Assembly (NCBI GenBank): GCA_024275565.1
Contig: JAJRYY010000174.1
Span: 1 to 54,452 of the forward strand
Direction: 5' to 3'
Length of the DNA stretch: 54,452 nucleotides
Source of the DNA: Planctomycetota bacterium
Lineage (GTDB): Bacteria > Planctomycetota > Phycisphaerae > UBA1845
Shown: in pieces, positions 43,932 through 52,418 of the stretch
How positions within the stretch are numbered: position 1 is the stretch's first letter
How the letters are laid out: each line of letters opens with the position of its first letter
Position numbers and translations under genes: made by a program
The notes under the pieces: generated by a model
The model's database searches: none
Seen by the model: only the letters and a program-made list of their open reading frames with translations
What the model was told of the DNA's origin: nothing

Positions 43932-45154
43932 TACACGCCACCTCCCGTATTTCCGGTCTCACCACCTGCATCACTCCCAGCATCACCCCCGCTGCCAGCA
44001 TCAATCCCACTACCTGCATCGACCCCACTGCCAGCACCGACTCCACTGCCTGTATCGACCTCGAATTCGATCTCATCGCCTGACACGCTCTCATCGCCTG
44101 ACCCGCTCTCATCGCCTGACCCGCTGCCCATCGATCGCAAGCGGGCCAACGACCGGCTGGCTGCGATGGACTCAGGCCAATGGGTCACGGTCGATTTGAA
44201 ATACAATTTTGCAGCACGCACCTGACCTGTGCGATGGTAGTAGTCTCCAATTTCGTATTCCTTGGCTGCCCGCTTTTCGCTGATGTCATTCAGAATGAGG
44301 CCAATGCCCTCCTGCTCAGCCAATCCGGAATACTGCGTCTGGTACACCTTGTATCGCTCCTCAGCCTCCACCAGCGGTGCATCGTCAAAGAGTACGCCAG
44401 CGAACCCCGCCAAGGCAGCGTCGGCACTTCTACGCAGCGCATATCGGGCGTATCGACTGTTGGGGAATGTCTCCAGAAGTCTCGCGTATTCGATCTCCGC
44501 GAGCAAAAAATCCGCTTCACGCATGAAGTAGTCTGCCTTGGTCTTCAGCGACAGTTCCGCAAGCGTTGTTTCGGGGAAGCTGATGGAGATTTTGTCGAGG
44601 ATGTCCAGCCCGAGGTCGTCGGCTTTGAACAACCGCATGCCCCACGTCTTCCGCTTCACACCGCTGAGATACACCTCTGCGATGTTGAACAATTCGTCCA
44701 GGGCTGACCGCGCGACCTGCGTCCCACGATATTCCTCCACCAGCGGATCGAGGATTTCGTAGGCGACGTGGTAGTTTCCGAGGGCTTTTTCGACCCGGGC
44801 GCTGAGGAGCATGGCGTCGCCCCAGAGCGGGTTGTCGCCATACCGTTTGATCCACTGGGTCAGCGATTTTTTCGCTTTTCTATATTCACCGTTTGAAAAC
44901 AGACGCCGGGCGATCGCCAGACTGCCTTCGGACGTTTCGGGGTCCGGAGCAGCCAACACCTTCCACTCCCCGGATTCCCGGTCGAGCTGTAGTCGCTCTG
45001 CCCGCTCGGTGACACCGGACGAATCGCCACCCCCAGCCCCATCCTGCGCGACTGCGGGCGGACCCGACACTGCGAGGAAGGCTACGACCGCGACTGTCAC
45101 CATTCCATGTCGTTGAATGACACATGCCAACCAATGAGAGATAATACGATCCAT
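43931..45154 (-). CDS. Exported TPR protein, BamD/YfiO-like repeats
   Basis: A 407-residue protein with a cleavable signal peptide (MVTVAVVAFLAVSGPPAVA). About seven helical repeats follow, among them ARRLFSNGEYRKAKKSLTQW and EIEYARLLETFPNSRYARYA, which resemble the TPRs of BamD-type assembly proteins. No lipobox cysteine is present at the cleavage site. The last 60 residues are Gly/Ser/Asp repeats (GSGDES, then DAGSG units) from in-frame 12-18-bp repeats at about 43990-44130. ATG 45154 is chosen on the AAAGGATAG upstream and the signal peptide; the frame is open to 45325. It is coupled to lptE and may take part in outer-membrane biogenesis. Confidence 0.72.
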   Translation of the reverse strand: MDRIISHWLACVIQRHGMVTVAVVAFLAVSGPPAVAQDGAGGGDSSGVTERAERLQLDRESGEWKVLAAPDPETSEGSLAIARRLFSNGEYRKAKKSLTQWIKRYGDNPLWGDAMLLSARVEKALGNYHVAYEILDPLVEEYRGTQVARSALDELFNIAEVYLSGVKRKTWGMRLFKADDLGLDILDKISISFPETTLAELSLKTKADYFMREADFLLAEIEYARLLETFPNSRYARYALRRSADAALAGFAGVLFDDAPLVEAEERYKVYQTQYSGLAEQEGIGLILNDISEKRAAKEYEIGDYYHRTGQVRAAKLYFKSTVTHWPESIAASRSLARLRSMGSGSGDESGSGDESVSGDEIEFEVDTGSGVGAGSGVDAGSGIDAGSGGDAGSDAGGETGNTGGGV

Positions 45155-45201
45155 CCTCTGAGCTATCCTTTGCATCGAGTACATGGTCCGCACAGCGGAC
45201 C

Positions 45202-46449
45202 CTACACGCTCCCCTTTGCATCGAGAAGCAGGGCGCCATGCCCAAGCCGAAAGTGCGGGCATGTTTCCGTACCACACAGCCCATGGCCAAGCGTTAAGTG
45301 AACGCAATATTGGCGAATACAACACATGCTAATAGTATACCGATCGCGACCACCTGTACGAAGCCAATGGCGACCGTGGATACTACGCGCCGGGGAAAAA
45401 ACCAGCGTGCTCGAGCGCCGGGGAAAAAACCAGCGTGCTCGATCGAAGCGAATCACACGCCCCATCACCCATATCGGTCCAAATACCAACGCCATGAAAA
45501 CCACCTGTGCGGCATTCCTCGTCGGATCGGGATAATCGTAAAACACATTCCACAGGTTCAGCGTCCCAATCGTGCCGATCGCCGCGATGATCGTCAACCC
45601 GATCATCACCGACCTCGTTGTCACAATCAAGCCCGACATCAAACCCGGATCACAGCCTTCCGCATCAGCATTGATCCATCGGAACAGACGCGGTGCGCAC
45701 AGCAGATTGACGCATGCGACCAGCAACGGGATACACGCAAATGTTGCCATGGACCCGATCAATCGCAGCCAGCCGGGCCAACTCCAGGTATCTTCAACGA
45801 AATGCTGCCGGACAGTCAACCCCTTGGGTATGACAGGCTGAGACTTCCTCCAGCCACCCTCGCCCCAAAGAATATTGGGCGTTCCCGCCGAAGCGCGTCC
45901 GCCATGGGTCCCGCCTCCAAACCCAAATCCGCGATGGTAGGACCGACTTGCAAAGCTATACACGCCAGTGATGGTGTCAACGTTCAAGAGCTTTGGACTA
46001 CGCGGAAAACCGCGTGAATCCTGTGGAACGTCAACGACAGGTACGGCTGAGTCGGTAGGATCAATCGGGTCAGCAGATGCGAATATCCACTCGGAACGGT
46101 GTACGACTCGAGACGATCCAGAACTGTATAATGCGAGAAATACCGTGCCTGTCATCAACCACATGACCATACTACGCAGGGACGGAGTCTGATTATGTCC
46201 GAGTGCAGCCCAGACAATATCGCCAGATCCACCAATCGGAAGCCACATTCTCCACCAAGGCGGAACAATCACCGATCCCCCGACGTTTTTCCGCTCGGTC
46301 CCACACTCAGGACAGCGAATGCTATCCACGCACCCGCGAAGATTGTACCCACAGTTGGAGCAGAACAAACGACAAAAAACTTTCCCACGCAAGCCACAAT
46401 CTTCGTGAAAACAGGGTTTTCCAGCCAGTCCACCCATAGCAACCGTCAT
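45202..46449 (-). CDS. Zinc-ribbon membrane protein with a frameshifted C-terminus
   Basis: A 415-residue frame. A four-cysteine zinc ribbon (CSNCGYNLRGC, then CPECG) typical of planctomycete proteins is followed by four membrane helices: about residues 95-112 (MVMWLMTGTVFLALYSSG), 245-270, 280-305 and 315-335. A perfect 28-bp tandem duplication at 45387-45442 shifts the frame. After it the protein continues with polar, unconserved-looking sequence to 45202. With only one copy, the frame would run VVSTVAIGFVQVVAIGILLA onward and stop at the TAA at 45294-45296, giving a fifth helix. The present gene is thus probably a mutated form. The start is uncertain (ATG 46449 or 46437). Function unknown. 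Confidence 0.65.
   Translation of the reverse strand: MTVAMGGLAGKPCFHEDCGLRGKVFCRLFCSNCGYNLRGCVDSIRCPECGTERKNVGGSVIVPPWWRMWLPIGGSGDIVWAALGHNQTPSLRSMVMWLMTGTVFLALYSSGSSRVVHRSEWIFASADPIDPTDSAVPVVDVPQDSRGFPRSPKLLNVDTITGVYSFASRSYHRGFGFGGGTHGGRASAGTPNILWGEGGWRKSQPVIPKGLTVRQHFVEDTWSWPGWLRLIGSMATFACIPLLVACVNLLCAPRLFRWINADAEGCDPGLMSGLIVTTRSVMIGLTIIAAIGTIGTLNLWNVFYDYPDPTRNAAQVVFMALVFGPIWVMGRVIRFDRARWFFPRRSSTLVFSPARSIHGRHWLRTGGRDRYTISMCCIRQYCVHLTLGHGLCGTETCPHFRLGHGALLLDAKGSV
45387..45442. repeat. Perfect 28-bp tandem duplication inside a gene
   Basis: Bases 45387-45414 and 45415-45442 are identical over all 28 positions (GCGCCGGGGAAAAAACCAGC and eight more). The length is not a multiple of three, so the duplication moves the downstream part of the minus-strand gene into another frame. 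Confidence 0.95.
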
Positions 46450-46526
46450 TCTACGATCGTTCGCCCATGGATGGCAACCGCCAGATGCCGCATCTTCCGG
46501 TCTGTTTCCCAGCTTCCCTGCTTCCG

Positions 46527-47603
46527 TCAGTTTCCAGTTCGAAGCTCGGTACCTCGGCTGCTTAACCAGAAGGTGAGCAGGAAGCCCGCCGCTATCAATA
46601 CGCCAGCCAGCAGGATATTCGCCGGCGTCATATCGTCGTAAGCCCGGTCCGCCCACTGATCGCGGATTTCCAGAACGATCGCCTCCGCCGAAGCTCCTGC
46701 CTCGATCGAAATCCCACTGGATTCGGCAAATTGCACCAGCTCCTCGGTCGATCGCTTCTCCAGCGCGTCATTTGAGGGGATTTTCCCGAATGGCCACAGC
46801 CCGACGACCGAGCCGAGCAAAACGCCCAACAGCAACCCCACCGTCACCCTTGGGCGACGATGGAGGAGGTATTTCAGGAGATTCGAGAGCGCGACAATGC
46901 CAGCAACCGCCCCGATTCCGACCGGAATGACGATCCACAGGGCAGATTTGAGGGCGTCCATGTCCTGCGTCTGAAGTGCCTGTTTGAGATCGTGGACGGC
47001 TCCTATGACCCGGTCGTACTGATCCATGACCAGGAGCATGTAGGAACCGGAGATCCCCGGCAGGACCATGGTGGTCGAACCCACGACGCCGGAAACGAGG
47101 TCCATGCCGGTGTTATGGGGCAGGCCTCCGCCGGTTTTGAGCATGACAACGGCGATCATAAGCCCAAAACCCGCGATGGTCGCGACAATGACGTCCAGTC
47201 GGACGGGTTTCAGCGATTTCGCCAGCAAAGGTGCCCCACCGAGCGTCATCCCGATAAACAGGGCATACATGGCGATGGGATAGTGGAACAGGAGGTCGAG
47301 GATGACGCCCGCGAGGAGCAGGATGCTCGCGATGGCTCCGATGCCCACTTTTGCGAGGAACAGGATTGGCCGGCGACGAAAGCGGAAGGCAGTGAGGTCC
47401 GCCACGCTATCAATAAACTCGGTATACAAACCCATTGCGAGGATCATGGTTCCGCCGGATACTCCGGGGATCAGGTTGGCGATGCCCATCAGAACGCCGC
47501 CCGTGACGGTTTTGATCGTGCGGGGTGGTGGCATGTCGGTGGGGTCATCCACATCCACGGTTGACGGAATACCCCCGGTTGGGTTTGCGTCTCTGTTTGG
47601 CAT
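46527..47603 (-). CDS. DUF368/PopT-like polyprenyl-phosphate transporter
   Basis: A 358-residue membrane protein with about eight helices. Two related half-repeats carry the family signatures GIANLIPGVSGGTMILAMG (about residues 40-58) and MVLPGISGSYMLLVMDQYD (about 180-198). Proteins of this family are proposed to return undecaprenyl phosphate across the inner membrane for cell-wall synthesis. ATG 47603 has GAGGAG at five to six bases. It is divergent from the AMMECR1 gene. The region about residues 285-320 is a non-membrane loop with Glu/Ala-rich sequence. Confidence 0.85.
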   Translation of the reverse strand: MPNRDANPTGGIPSTVDVDDPTDMPPPRTIKTVTGGVLMGIANLIPGVSGGTMILAMGLYTEFIDSVADLTAFRFRRRPILFLAKVGIGAIASILLLAGVILDLLFHYPIAMYALFIGMTLGGAPLLAKSLKPVRLDVIVATIAGFGLMIAVVMLKTGGGLPHNTGMDLVSGVVGSTTMVLPGISGSYMLLVMDQYDRVIGAVHDLKQALQTQDMDALKSALWIVIPVGIGAVAGIVALSNLLKYLLHRRPRVTVGLLLGVLLGSVVGLWPFGKIPSNDALEKRSTEELVQFAESSGISIEAGASAEAIVLEIRDQWADRAYDDMTPANILLAGVLIAAGFLLTFWLSSRGTELRTGN

Positions 47604-47733
47604 ATCTGCTCCTCGTTAGCGCGTGGCTGACGACTAACGTATCCGCCGAACCGGAGATCGTCCACGTCAATCGATCACGACTTATCTGGGCGGAGCGACG
47701 CATGCCGGACGAAACTCCGTCATTGGACGCATC

Positions 47734-48237
47734 ATGTCATCAGAACGTGGCGACATTGAAAAATCGGAACTTCTGAGAATCGCCCGGAACGCGGTCGAAC
47801 GCGCCCTCTCCCCAGACCAGTCAGCCGCCAGTCCAGGCAAGTCAATCACCAGTCCGGACCAGTCAGCCGCCGATCCAGGCCTGTCCATCGAAAGCTCGAT
47901 CGGTGGTGCGTTCGTGACGATCCGAAATGCGGGAAAACTGCGCGGGTGCATGGGTACTTTTACGCCAATGGGATCGACCAGCGAAACGATCGAACATGCA
48001 GCCACAATCGCCTCGCGCGATCCCCGGTTCGTGAAAGCACCCATCCTTGCGGAAGAACTGCCGCACCTGCACCTCGAGCTGTCACTCCTGAGCCGGCTGA
48101 CGCGTGTGCCCGATGCGTCCGCCGTGCAGATTGGTACACATGGGATCTACATCCGCCGGGACAAGAACTCCGGATGCTTCCTGCCGAACGTTGCAACCGA
48201 ACGCCAATGGGATGCTGTCGCGTTCCTGGAGAATTGA
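47734..48237 (+). CDS. AMMECR1-family protein ending at an in-frame TGA
   Basis: A 167-residue reading frame of the AMMECR1 family (IGGAFVTIRNAGKLRGCMGT, IASRDPRFVKAP, LELSLLSRLTRV, GIYIRRDKNSGCFLPNV). The family is usually about 190-200 residues long and ends in a conserved C-terminus. Here a TGA at 48235-48237 interrupts the frame, and the missing end follows in the same frame (see next entry). The function of AMMECR1 proteins is poorly known; an RNA- or protein-modifying role has been suggested. The N-terminal insert SPDQSAASPGKSITSPDQSA is made by three 21-bp in-frame repeats. The start ATG 47734 has only a weak RBS. The divergent neighbour is the PopT-like gene. Confidence 0.78.
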   Translation: MSSERGDIEKSELLRIARNAVERALSPDQSAASPGKSITSPDQSAADPGLSIESSIGGAFVTIRNAGKLRGCMGTFTPMGSTSETIEHAATIASRDPRFVKAPILAEELPHLHLELSLLSRLTRVPDASAVQIGTHGIYIRRDKNSGCFLPNVATERQWDAVAFLEN

Positions 48238-48327
48238 TGCGTGATGAAGGCTGGCCTTGAGAAGGATGCGTGGAAACAATCGGATACAGAGATATGGGTC
48301 TTCAGTGCAGAGGTCATTGAGGAGTGA
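48235..48327 (+). other. In-frame TGA followed by the conserved AMMECR1 C-terminus
   Basis: After the TGA at 48235 the frame stays open for 29 codons to TGA 48325 and reads CVMKAGLEKDAWKQSDTEIW, then VFSAEVIEE. This is the expected AMMECR1 end (FLEHxCxKAGLxxDAW...E-x-F). With it the protein would be 197 residues, the normal family length. The TGA occupies the variable position next to the conserved Cys. It is either a recent nonsense mutation or a recoded (selenocysteine or readthrough) codon. Confidence 0.8.
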
Positions 48328-48454
48328 TCGAAGCATTTTTTGAGTATTGTGTAAAAATATGTCGGAGGGGGGAGGGCGTGATTATGAATCCGTGGGTTGT
48401 TTGTAATGGGTACACTGAGCAGCATCGTGTAGACTGTATGGCGGAGGTAGCATC

Positions 48455-49225
48455 ATGTTCACGCTTATGACCACAAATCCGGAAATGTCGCAACTTCTGT
48501 CGATCTCTTCACTGGGAGCGCTGTATGTCGTCTGCCTGATCGTCGCTGGCGGGCTGGTGGTGATCTCGACCGTTTTGGGCGGCGATACTGATGTCGATGC
48601 GGATTTTGATACAGATTTTGATGTGGATGCAGACTTCGACTTCGATCCCGATCTCGACGTGGATATGGACGCGGACAGTGCGCTCGATGGACATGCTGGC
48701 AGCACGGAACTGGCTGGCGATGCGGTCCCGTCTGGCGATACGGTTCCGGCTGGTGATGTGGAACTGGCTGGCGATTCAAGCTCCGGATTATCGATCACCG
48801 ACTGGTTCTCGATGCAGTTCGTTGTCTACTTCGCCGCCGCCTTCGGCCTGATCGGGACAGCCCTGACGTTCGCATCGCAGGTCGAACCGGCGGTCGTCCT
48901 CGTGTCATCTCTGATCGGCGGACTGGCGATGGGTCAGGTGGCGCATCAGCTTCTTCGGATATTGCGCAAGACCAGCGGGAACGCGCAGGCGAGTCGAACG
49001 GACTATATCAATCGCCCCGCCCGCGTCACCATCGCAATTATCCCGCCGCAAAAGGGTGAAGTAGCATTGCAGGTTCGCGGGCGTGAACGGTTCATCCCCG
49101 CCATCGCAAAACGCAGCGACGATCGCTTTGAAATCGGCGACCGTGTCGGAGTCGTCGGATATAGACACGGAACCGGTGAGGTCGTCTCGCTGAAAGAATA
49201 CGAGTTTGTCAACAATTCAGATTGA
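48455..49225 (+). CDS. NfeD/YqiJ-like membrane protein with an Asp-rich loop
   Basis: A 256-residue protein with an N-terminal helix (about 17-40), an acidic loop (about 43-110; many Asp, DVDADFDTDFDVDADFDFDP, then LAGD/VPSGD units from short repeats), two further helices (about 120-140 and 145-165), and a C-terminal OB-fold-like domain of about 80 residues (RPARVTIAIIPPQKGEVALQ). This is the layout of YqiJ/NfeD-type partners of flotillins. ATG 48455 follows GGAGGTAGC. The flotillin gene begins 10 bases after its stop, supporting a joint role in membrane microdomains. The expanded Asp loop is longer than expected for the family. Confidence 0.78.
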   Translation: MFTLMTTNPEMSQLLSISSLGALYVVCLIVAGGLVVISTVLGGDTDVDADFDTDFDVDADFDFDPDLDVDMDADSALDGHAGSTELAGDAVPSGDTVPAGDVELAGDSSSGLSITDWFSMQFVVYFAAAFGLIGTALTFASQVEPAVVLVSSLIGGLAMGQVAHQLLRILRKTSGNAQASRTDYINRPARVTIAIIPPQKGEVALQVRGRERFIPAIAKRSDDRFEIGDRVGVVGYRHGTGEVVSLKEYEFVNNSD

Positions 49226-49235
49226 GGAGACAACA

Positions 49236-50660
49236 ATGGGTATGACACTTATGAGTATGATGCCAATGGATACGATACCGATGAATATCGCCGCAATACC
49301 GTCGCACACATCGCTCGCCGCACAGGCTGACATGGATTCCGCGATCTTCATCGGTGGCGGACTTCTATTCCTGATCGTCGCATTGGCGGTCCTGGTCGCC
49401 AAGATCATGGTGGTCGGTAATCCGAGCGAATTGCTGGTCATCAGCGGCAAAAGATCGCGTGAAGGACTTGGATATCGCACCCTGATCGGCGGACGGACGC
49501 TGGTCATTCCGATCATCGAAAAAGTGTCGCGTGTCAGTCTGCGCAATATGCAGGTCGGACTGGAGGTCAAAGCGCAATCCGGCGGTGGCAAGATGATCCC
49601 TGTGATTGTCACCGGCGTCGCCAACGTGAAAGTTTCCTCCGATCCGGAGGTGCGTGGCAATGCAATCGAGCGATTTCTGGGTCAACCGCAGGATGAAATG
49701 CAGCGCGTCGCGCGTGAGACGCTGGAGGGCGGACTGCGGGCGGTGATGGGCAAGATGACGCCGGAGGAAATCGTCGAAGATCGCGACAAATTCGTTTCTA
49801 CCGTGATGAACGAGGTCACCGACGACTTCCACAAACTGGGCATGGTCATCGACAGCGTAAACATCCAGAACGTACACGATGAAGATCAGTATCTCGAATC
49901 GATCGCCCGCAAAGCATCGGCTGAGGTGCGGGCAGCCGCACGCCAGTATGAAGCACAACGCACATCAGAAGCAGACGTGAAGGAAGCCGAAGCCAAAGCA
50001 CTCGCAAGACAGGCGCGGGCGGAACGAGATGCGGAGGCGAAGGAATCTGAAGCGCTCAGTCTGCAACGGGCGGAACAGGCTCGTTTGAGTGCTGAAAAAT
50101 CGATTGCCGAATCCAACAACGCACTCCGTATCCGAAAGGCAGAACTCGCTCGGGAGGCGGAGCTGAGGGAAGCGGAAACGCAGCAGGCAGCCGCTCAGGC
50201 AGAAGAAGCCCGTCTCTTCGCCACCACAGTCAAGCAGGCTGACGCCAATCGAGAAGCAGCCAAGGCAAAAGCAGAGGGCGAGGCTGCTTCGATCATGGAA
50301 GAGGGAAAAGCCCGTGCGATCGCGATCGCGCAGATCGGTGAAGCGATCCAGAAACATCCCGAAGCACTGAAAGTCATGCTCGCAGAGATGATGCCAGGCG
50401 TCGTCCGGGAACTCAGCAAAACCATCCAGAATGTCGAACTGGGCAACGTCACGGTCATCGACAGCGGAAGCGGGGCAGCCATCACCGGAGCAGCCATGGG
50501 CCGCGCACGCATGCTCTCCGAATCGCTCGCGACGCTCGAATCGGTACTGGGCATCGATCTGCGCGATCTCTCCAAATCGATCGCCGAAGGTGTGACATCA
50601 AAATCCGCCACCGAAACACCGGGTAAGATCGATCCACCACCGGTCACTGGTCGCCAATGA
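49236..50660 (+). CDS. Flotillin (SPFH/band 7 protein, YqiK-like)
   Basis: A 474-residue membrane-anchored protein: an N-terminal helix (about residues 30-54) is followed by the SPFH domain (about 60-230; RTLIGGRTLVIPIIEKVSRV, DDFHKLGMVIDSVNIQNVHD) and a long Ala/Glu/Arg coiled coil (about 235-370). The C-terminal region contains VVRELSKTIQNVELGNVTVI, typical of flotillins. Flotillins organise membrane domains with an NfeD-like partner, encoded just before. ATG 49236 has GAGGAGAC five bases upstream, better than the ATG at 49206. It overlaps the VOC gene by ATGA. Confidence 0.9.
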   Translation: MGMTLMSMMPMDTIPMNIAAIPSHTSLAAQADMDSAIFIGGGLLFLIVALAVLVAKIMVVGNPSELLVISGKRSREGLGYRTLIGGRTLVIPIIEKVSRVSLRNMQVGLEVKAQSGGGKMIPVIVTGVANVKVSSDPEVRGNAIERFLGQPQDEMQRVARETLEGGLRAVMGKMTPEEIVEDRDKFVSTVMNEVTDDFHKLGMVIDSVNIQNVHDEDQYLESIARKASAEVRAAARQYEAQRTSEADVKEAEAKALARQARAERDAEAKESEALSLQRAEQARLSAEKSIAESNNALRIRKAELAREAELREAETQQAAAQAEEARLFATTVKQADANREAAKAKAEGEAASIMEEGKARAIAIAQIGEAIQKHPEALKVMLAEMMPGVVRELSKTIQNVELGNVTVIDSGSGAAITGAAMGRARMLSESLATLESVLGIDLRDLSKSIAEGVTSKSATETPGKIDPPPVTGRQ

Positions 50661-51097
50661 TAGAACCCTATCCCAACCACCCCGGCGTGCTCATCTCCAT
50701 CGACGATGTGCATATCGAAGCATCGCCCGCAGACCGCGAGGCGATGCACTGGTTCTATGGCACGCTGGCTGAGTTGCGCATGCCCACGGGCGAACAACAG
50801 GAATCCGCGGATGCGGTGGATGGCGCAAAAGCGGAAGACAGCCCAGCGACCCTCCGATTTCGATCAGAGCAGCACGATCTGCTGGTCTCGCTGGTAAACG
50901 ACCCGAAGATCGATTCCAACCCGTGTCGGGTCATCATAGCCGTCACCTCGCTCGATCGGATCGGCGCGACGCTTGATGAGCGAAAAACGCCCTACGAGCG
51001 GTCGCACGGACTTTATCACACCGAGGAGTACATTTCGGTCCTCGACCCAGCCGGGAATCGCGTGCGATTCCAACGCGCCTGGCCTGCAACTTTCTAA
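50657..51097 (+). CDS. VOC (glyoxalase/bleomycin resistance) superfamily protein
   Basis: A 146-residue protein with two beta-alpha-beta halves of the VOC fold: DVHIEASPADREAMHWFYGT at about residue 17 and YHTEEYISVLDPAGNRVRFQ near the end. The candidate metal or substrate ligands are His19 and acidic residues late in the chain, but I cannot assign them with confidence. The substrate is unknown. ATG 50657 overlaps the flotillin stop by four bases, so it is co-translated with the flotillin gene. Why a VOC protein should be coupled to a flotillin is unclear. Confidence 0.75.
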   Translation: MIEPYPNHPGVLISIDDVHIEASPADREAMHWFYGTLAELRMPTGEQQESADAVDGAKAEDSPATLRFRSEQHDLLVSLVNDPKIDSNPCRVIIAVTSLDRIGATLDERKTPYERSHGLYHTEEYISVLDPAGNRVRFQRAWPATF

Positions 51098-51227
51098 CCC
51101 GCGACTGATTTCACCATGCACCACCGGGCTTTATTCGCAAAAAACGCACTTGACAACGCTTTTCGCGACGGATAGGCTTGCACAGGTGCAGGACACGGGT
51201 GGGCCTTACCGCCTTACCGAAGTCTCA

Positions 51228-51304
51228 TTTGCGCATGGTGTACACAAATTTGTATGGCGTACACATTTTATATGGCGTACACAATTTTATATGGCGTACA
51301 CAAA
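51228..51304. repeat. 18-bp tandem repeat, about 4 copies
   Basis: Units with the core TATGGCGTACACA lie between 51228 and 51304 (the first one diverged, GCGCATGGTGTACACA). They fill part of the 433-bp gap between the VOC gene and coaE. The rest of the gap shows no clear gene, promoter or terminator. Confidence 0.75.
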
Positions 51305-51530
51305 GTACTCGCGTCCTGCGAACCCTGGTGGGGTCACCAGTACGAAGAATTTCTTACGCGTGCCTTAATCGGATTTAGTCCGGGCATATTTGATACGGAC
51401 TTAACTTATTCCGGGCTTTCATAATACCGGGTACTTTCACGCGTCTCTTGCAGTTTTCCCTGCGACATTCGATTTCCAGCGCTGGCCTTGCATTTGCATC
51501 TTGTCGGCGCGAGCGAAATAACGATCGCGA

Positions 51531-52280
51531 GTGGGATGGATGGGTGTGCAGCAGGCAGACGAGCAGAAGACGAAGGAACACCGCGCGGAGCGACACGAGG
51601 GGCATTGCACGCAGAAACGCCCGCTTGAGGGCGATCCGGCGGGCAGACACAAACCGGTCATCGGGCTTTGCGGCGGGATAGCCTCCGGAAAATCACTGGT
51701 GGCTGACATGCTGGAAGCGATGGGAGCGTTCGTGATAGACTCCGACGCCCTCGCCCACGAAGCCCTGGCAGACCCGCCCGTGATTGAGACATTTTGCAGT
51801 TGGTGGGGCGAAGAAATCCTGGTCTCTGCTGATTGCTCACCAGGCGACGCCCCCCATGGCGAGAGGCGTATTGACCGCTCGAAGATGGCGGACGTCATTT
51901 TCAGCAGCACGGTTGAGAAAAATCGGATGGAGGCGTTTCTCTATCCGCGACTTGAAGCACGACGCATTGAGTTGACGGCGAGGTGTCAGGCTGACCCTGG
52001 TATCCGTGCAGTCGTACTCAACAGTCCGCTACTATACGAAGTGGGGCTTGAAAAGGAATGTGATACGGTCTGGTTCATCGACTGTGATCGCGGTGTGCGC
52101 GTGCAACGCGTCAAGGACCACCGCGGTTGGACAGAAGCCGAGCTGGACCGACGAGAAAAACTGCAAAAACCTCTGGACGAGAAGAAAAAAGCAGCCGATG
52201 ATATCCTGGATAACAATTCCGGCATCGACGTGCTTCGCTCCCAGGTCAAAGCTGCTTTCCAGCGTCTGCTTAAGCAGTAA
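51531..52280 (+). CDS. coaE: Dephospho-CoA kinase with an N-terminal extension
   Basis: Last step of coenzyme A synthesis, ATP plus dephospho-CoA to CoA. The 249-residue frame has the P-loop GLCGGIASGKSLVADML (about residues 46-62), the family motif DSDALAHEAL, the RRIDRSKMADVIFSS block and the typical NSPLLYEVGLEKECDTVWFI stretch. The catalytic core begins near residue 43, so about 40 polar residues are extra. The start (GTG 51531) is uncertain; ATG 51540 is an alternative, and no good RBS was seen for either. Rho follows after a repeat-filled leader. This neighbourhood is common in planctomycetes. Confidence 0.9.
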   Translation: MGWMGVQQADEQKTKEHRAERHEGHCTQKRPLEGDPAGRHKPVIGLCGGIASGKSLVADMLEAMGAFVIDSDALAHEALADPPVIETFCSWWGEEILVSADCSPGDAPHGERRIDRSKMADVIFSSTVEKNRMEAFLYPRLEARRIELTARCQADPGIRAVVLNSPLLYEVGLEKECDTVWFIDCDRGVRVQRVKDHRGWTEAELDRREKLQKPLDEKKKAADDILDNNSGIDVLRSQVKAAFQRLLKQ

Positions 52281-52418
52281 ACCGTGGGCGTCCCCGAAGT
52301 GTCGCGGTTCTCTTCTCAAAGCATTGTGATGGCCTGAGCAGCACCGACAGAAGCATTGTGATGGCCTATACAGAGATGACGCCGAAGCAGGCCATCTTCA
52401 TGACAACAGTCGTCATGG

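Noticed and set aside
45298-46017. 239-residue plus-strand frame
   Set aside because: It lies opposite the zinc-ribbon membrane protein, whose cysteine motif and helices are clear, and it has no recognisable motif itself.
48235-48275. Definite selenocysteine insertion signal after the AMMECR1 TGA
   Set aside because: Only a 4-bp stem with a CTGG loop is visible and no lower stem forms. A SECIS cannot be claimed, and a nonsense mutation remains equally plausible.
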